A stretch of DNA of 10,399 nucleotides from Euperipatoides rowelli (Eukaryota > Onychophora > Udeonychophora > Euonychophora > Peripatopsidae). The position numbers and the translations under genes are program-made. The notes under the pieces are model-generated. The model was not told the origin of the DNA, made no database searches, and saw nothing but the letters and a program-made list of their open reading frames with translations. The DNA lies in assembly GCA_003024985.2 (NCBI GenBank), contig PXIH01S0014011.1. One strand, 5' to 3'. Position 1 is the stretch's first letter. Each line of letters starts with the position of its first letter. This document shows, one piece after another, positions 6,340 through 10,399 of the stretch.

Positions 6340-8660
6340 GCGCTATTCTCCCCCTCCCAACAAATGATAAGTGTGCATTAGGTGTAACGTGTATGCACAC
6401 AATGATCAGCATTCTACAATAATAGTCATTTTATTTAACCAATACAGTATAATTCTAGGCATTTATTAAGTCTTGTTGACCATAAATATAAAGAAAATTT
6501 GGTCTTGTCAATCTATTTTTAAATTTATTATATGTAAGTATATTAGAATAAATTGTATAATAAATACATTATAACTTTTCAATAGTTCCTGCCTGTTATA
6601 TGAAGATTTACTGGTTACGGTGAGAAAGAATGAAATTTCTAAAGTACTGTAAAGTAGGCTTAAAGGCTGACGATAAATTGTAAAAACTAAATAAACCTGC
6701 AAATGGAACAAATTATGGTAGACATCTTTTATTTTGCTACATTATAGCAAATAAAAATAAATAAATACCATAAATTGTGCATAAAATAATAAATAGCCCC
6801 ACCTTTTGAATGTCAACAATAATTTTAAATAAAGAGGGTGAGGTAAAATCATTAGTCTACATAAGCCACCATTATAGCACAGCAATATTCTATTGGCTTT
6901 GCAAACAGATGTATCTTCCACCAGAAATGAGACTCGGAGAACATGTTTAGATAGCTTTATACAAAAAAAAAAGTGCACACATACACACACATGCATAAGG
7001 TGAAACCATAAAATTTATAACATGAAGGTATGACACAAATCAGTATCCAAGGTCCAATACTTTTATTCCACCCTAATTCCGAGTATCAACATATAGTGTC
7101 AACTGCTTGTCGATTTACAGGAAAACTAAAAAGTTCCAATTAAGCATTGCTATAACTATGTATCAGCGGGGTGGTACTCACTCCTTGGATTGAAGGATGT
7201 CAATCCAGCCATAAAACTAAATAAATAAAATGAAAACTAGCTGCAGTGAGGAATGTCGATCCAAATGAGTGAAACCTTGAAACAAGTGTGTGAGGCTCTT
7301 AAATAATAAAAACACACACATATGCAAATTAAACATTGATTTACATACTGTATGTAAGCAAGTTGATTGTTTTATATAGCCTACTGTTTACACTCTCATA
7401 AACTGATTGGAGAATTAAGTTAACATTGTATTTACACTAGCATCTAACAAGCAAACTCTGGTGCATCATTGCACCCAAAACTAACCAATAGCATATGACT
7501 GAATGTCATATGGTAAAATAGATAGTATTATTTTTTATTTACAGTCCTAAACTCATCATATCTCTGAACCCTAACTCCTACTACGTATTAAACCCATTAT
7601 GCCCCAACCCTATGATAAACAAGAGGTAAAATAAACTTTTTTTGATCATTTTTACAGCTCTTGACTTCTGTCAACCCCATCATTAACCAATCGATGGCTT
7701 TTTTTGGGGGTGAACTGGTGCTCCGGGGTTGCTAAGCAGACACTATTGCATTTACTATTAAAATAAGTAGAAAGGCCGTGGTATTAGAGTAAGCAATATA
7801 AGCAAAAATCAGCGGTTCCTTGAATGCACATACCAAAGAAATAATAGAATAAAAATAATTAAACTATCAATTCACTATAATGCATTAACATGCATCGACC
7901 GAGGAAAAGCAAGATGGCCGTCTCATTCATTGTTATGATCTTGCTAATCAGGCAACACGCACTATTATCAAAATATATTAGAAACACCGTGGTTGCAAAA
8001 TAATCAATGAATAACACTAAACCTAATCATCTGTCACACGATCGAACCGTGCAACATTCAGACACTCGACATAAATTTATTCATCATAATATATATAATC
8101 AATAGTAGTGTTGTACAATTACTGAAAAATTGATAGTTTGATAATAAAATTAAAATGAAATAAATAATAGTTGCTAACTTTACACAGTAGCGTGCGTTGC
8201 AATGTGATATGCAAATGATTCAACGCTTTCATTGAGGAATAAAGTCTGAAGCAAATTATTTTTCCCCATGACAAACTACCTAAAACACCAACATTAAGTG
8301 ACAAATTCATAATGAAAGATCATCAGAAGTTAAACAGCTACATGCTGACAGCTACTCATGAAAAGTAGCCTACTAGCCAAAATCGAAAACTTCCATAGAG
8401 TTCAACATGCTAGTGGATTGATGTCATCCAAGTATCCTCATTGATTCTTACAACTGAAATAGTTATTTTTATGAAATAAAAATATTTTAGAAAAAAAAAG
8501 TCTGGCGTTTGCATAATGTGCTGTTGTCTTACACTAAAACTCATGTAAAGCGCAAAGAATGTCTAAATAAGAGTGATTGAAAATTTTATTTCTGCCCTCT
8601 TATCAATCCCTCTCTGACCCATAAATCAGACTAGGAAAAGTATGATACATAATTTAAATG
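6340..8660. other. Long AT-rich stretch, no gene recognised
   Basis: Open stretches at 6508-6711, 6742-6996 and 8119-8310 on the minus strand are hydrophobic, low-complexity readings of AT-rich DNA and were not accepted as genes. Small structures: a short CA-rich tract near 6975-6992; inverted repeats TGGATTGA/TCAATCCA (7186-7207), TTACATAC/GTATGTAA (7341-7357) and CATATGAC/GTCATATG (7492-7512). It could be intron of the zinc-finger gene if that gene extends rightwards. Confidence 0.5.
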
Positions 8661-8672
8661 TACAGTACATCA

Positions 8673-9530
8673 TCATTTGGTACTTTCTCCGAGGCGGAGG
8701 TTCTCGTTAATGAATCGCCAAAGATTTTTATCTTGAGCTTTTTTTTTAATACAGAGAATTGCCTGATGTTAGCCTAGTTCTTAAGTTCATTCATCCATTC
8801 CCTTCTTGGTCTTCCTATTTTTCCTTTCCGTCCTTTCCTCAAGTGCTGTTACTAATATAATTCCTGCAGATTCTCTCAAGACATGCCAGAGATACAGTAT
8901 TTTCATTTCCTCTTCCTTACTTCATCCAAAAGACTATAACCATCTCTCTATCTTTTCCACACTTCGTCATTTCTGATCATATCTGTCCATTTTATTTTCA
9001 ACATTCTTCTTGCACTCTAGATATCAAAAGCATTGATCTTTTTTCCAAGTCTTCATTTAAAGTCCAAGTCTCACATCCATATAAGAAAACTGACCAAACA
9101 TAGCATCTTAACATCTTCAATTTTAAATGTTTGTTAACGTCTCTTCTTAGAAGTTATTTTTGTTTCCAAAATACAGATTTTGCCATTCCTATCCTTGTTT
9201 GGATTTCTTTTGTGGTTCTTCCATCTTCTGTTATCAAGCTGCCCAAATATCTAAATTCCTTTACCTGTTCTACTATTTTCCCTTCCATTTCAATCTTGCA
9301 TTTAATGTTTCCTTTGTTACCAATCACTAGTGTTTTTTCTTTCTTATATTGATTTTGAATCTGTATTGTATTCCAATTATATTAATCTTTAGTAAGACTC
9401 TCCAATTCATCCTTACTTGCTGTGAAAATGGCAATATCATCAGTATACCTTATTCTATTGAAGTTCATTCCTCTTATTTTCATCCCGTCAAACTCATTTA
9501 GTGACATATACAGTACAAATAACACTTTAT
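8673..9530 (-). mobile_element. Truncated, broken RTE-like non-LTR retrotransposon (reverse transcriptase C-terminal part)
   Basis: Reading the minus strand from about 9530 gives LFVLYM, then NRIRYTDDIAIF with the YxDD catalytic motif as YTDD (9436-9447). Next come EQVKEFRYLGSLITEDGR, IQTRIGMAKSVFWKQK, LKMLRCYVWSVFLYGCETWT, KWTDMIRNDEVWKR, SLLDEVRKRK, GKIGRPRREWMNELK and a final DKNLWRFIN ending at TGA (8673-8675). These blocks follow the RTE/BovB-like order found in many arthropod elements. In-frame stops include those after LTKD and KQK; frameshifts lie near 9034-9042 and in the A run near 8733-8741. After the stop comes a short ATGATGATG-type tail, as expected at an RTE 3' end. The endonuclease and the first half of the reverse transcriptase are absent, the usual 5' truncation. 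It is non-functional. Confidence 0.85.
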
Positions 9531-10291
9531 AAGGATTAATAAGATGTTACTAATAAAAGATTCCTCTAATAGATTTATTTTTATCTTCATACTTTGCAAA
9601 TGTATGAGAATAAGAAAGATTGAAACTATAAAGCTAAAAAGTTTATTTTCCAATCCCTGTTTGTAGGTATTTATTTTTCCTACCCACAAAATTAGAAATA
9701 AAATGTTAAGAAAATACCTGACCGGATTATTCACTTTACACATAATAAACTTTAATATGTTCTAAATGAACCCTAGTGTGATAAAACTATTATGAAACGC
9801 TTAGTAAATTTTGATTTTATTTAAACCCTTTTGCAAGACTGAGGAAAGCATATTTCTCCGTGACTATAAGTCCGAAATACCCTCACTTCAAAACAGCCTC
9901 ATGTTCACTGAACAGAAGGTAACAAGCTCCTACTATGCTGAATGTTAAAAAAAGTTATAAGTAGCTATAGGAATTACTATGACTTCAGTAATGGTCAATC
10001 TATTATTGGACTGATGGGTTGTGGTTCTCATTTTATCTTTAGTATTACTTAAGTCAGAGTAAGAACGTTGATTAATAATATGCTGATGCCTTTTAAAAGG
10101 CCTGGGCAGACTTTTAGGTTATGAGTTACTTCTAAATTTTTACAAACAAATACTGTCATCTATGGACATTTTTTTAGTTAGCAGAACAGTGGTAGGCTAT
10201 ATCAAGATTTGTATAAATTTATATTACCGTTGTCAGTTTTTACTATGAGAAATTAAATGTGACAGTTTGATCCTTCACAGACCAGTAAATC
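9531..10291. other. AT-rich non-coding stretch
   Basis: No gene recognised. The minus-strand open stretch at 9498-9743 is low-complexity hydrophobic and overlaps the end of the retrotransposon remnant, so it was not accepted. The stretch contains one copy of a dispersed 12-mer at 10157-10168. Confidence 0.5.
10157..10168 (+). repeat. Dispersed copy of the hairpin core CATCTATGGACA
   Basis: The same 12-mer lies in both arms of the hairpin at 2481-2492 (+) and 2515-2526 (-). Here it is preceded by CTGT so that CTGTCAT joins directly to CTATGGACA. That is the join expected if the segment between the two CAT triplets in the 2460-2492 sequence were deleted. Confidence 0.5.
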
Positions 10292-10399
10292 AGTTCACTA
10301 GCACTATGATCCCTCTTCCTCCTAGATAGGTCGCCAGTAGCTTAGTTCACTAGCACTATAAAATCATTATGATCCCTCTTCCTCCTAGATAGGTCGCCA
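10292..10399 (+). repeat. Tandem repeat running off the right edge
   Basis: AGTTCACTAGCACTAT starts at 10292 and again at 10344 (52-bp period). An identical 29-bp tail (GATCCCTCTTCCTCC...GTCGCCA) lies at 10308-10336 and 10371-10399. The second copy has an 11-bp insertion between the two parts. The repeat reaches the last base, so the array probably continues. The high identity suggests a young duplication or an active minisatellite. Confidence 0.85.

Noticed and set aside
6321-6360. CATGGCATAG with a following C-rich block as a third hAT terminus
   Set aside because: Only eight bases match the terminus at 3510, and the expected CAGTGG start is broken.
6508-6996. Two minus-strand hydrophobic ORFs (67 and 84 codons)
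   Set aside because: Low-complexity Leu/Ile/Phe/Tyr readings of AT-rich DNA, with no domain and no splice or start context.
9131-9352. 73-codon plus-strand ORF
   Set aside because: It is the antisense of the retrotransposon reverse transcriptase remnant.
9498-9743. 81-codon minus-strand ORF
   Set aside because: Low complexity; it does not continue the reverse transcriptase reading, which is in another frame, and has no family signature.
1-10399. CRISPR array, rRNA or tRNA genes, bacterial operon signals
   Set aside because: No regularly spaced repeats, no cloverleaf or conserved tRNA box pair and no rRNA-like blocks were seen; the window is eukaryotic in character.

Overview
This is a eukaryotic nuclear window, very probably from an arthropod. 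By eye it is strongly AT-rich, with one split protein-coding exon, degenerate transposable elements on both strands and no bacterial operon structure. The arthropod assignment is inference. It rests on an intronless multicopy gene family common in arthropod genomes (usually labelled DUF7869), an RTE-like non-LTR retrotransposon tail and hAT-type termini. I cannot name the species.

Layout. Positions 1-1454 (+) hold a badly damaged copy of the DUF7869-type gene: most of the family core, at least five frameshifts and five internal stops, still followable to its natural C-terminus. Positions 1455-2281 are AT-rich and carry a 21-bp inverted repeat (1741-1789) and a third, diverged copy of the same arm (1966-1986). 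A hAT-like terminus begins at 2282, and a perfect 25-bp inverted repeat sits inside a 92-nt potential hairpin (2460-2551). A second, different hAT-like terminus ends at 3510 and points left; its element carries long C runs. AT-rich sequence with a weak 50-bp periodicity follows.

The one apparently intact gene piece is the last coding exon of a minus-strand gene (4361-4857). It encodes the Ser-rich C-terminus of a protein ending in a C2H2 zinc finger like the ubiquitin-binding finger of the TAX1BP1/CALCOCO2 autophagy receptors. A splice acceptor lies on its upstream side and candidate poly(A) signals lie at 4246 and 4061. Its other exons were not found here.

The region 5200-6350 holds an imperfect hairpin, a two-copy 63-bp repeat and a weak, broken minus-strand coding remnant that may be gag-like. 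From 6340 to 8670 I see only AT-rich non-coding sequence. Positions 8673-9530 (-) are the broken C-terminal part of an RTE-like retrotransposon reverse transcriptase, from the YxDD motif to the ORF end. The right edge (10292-10399) is a two-copy tandem repeat running off the window.

No genes here form a pathway. The window is the 3' end of one host gene in a field of decayed mobile elements. I see no convincing new system; the best leads are the DDE-like residue spacing in the DUF7869 pseudogene and the repeated TIR-like motif downstream of it.
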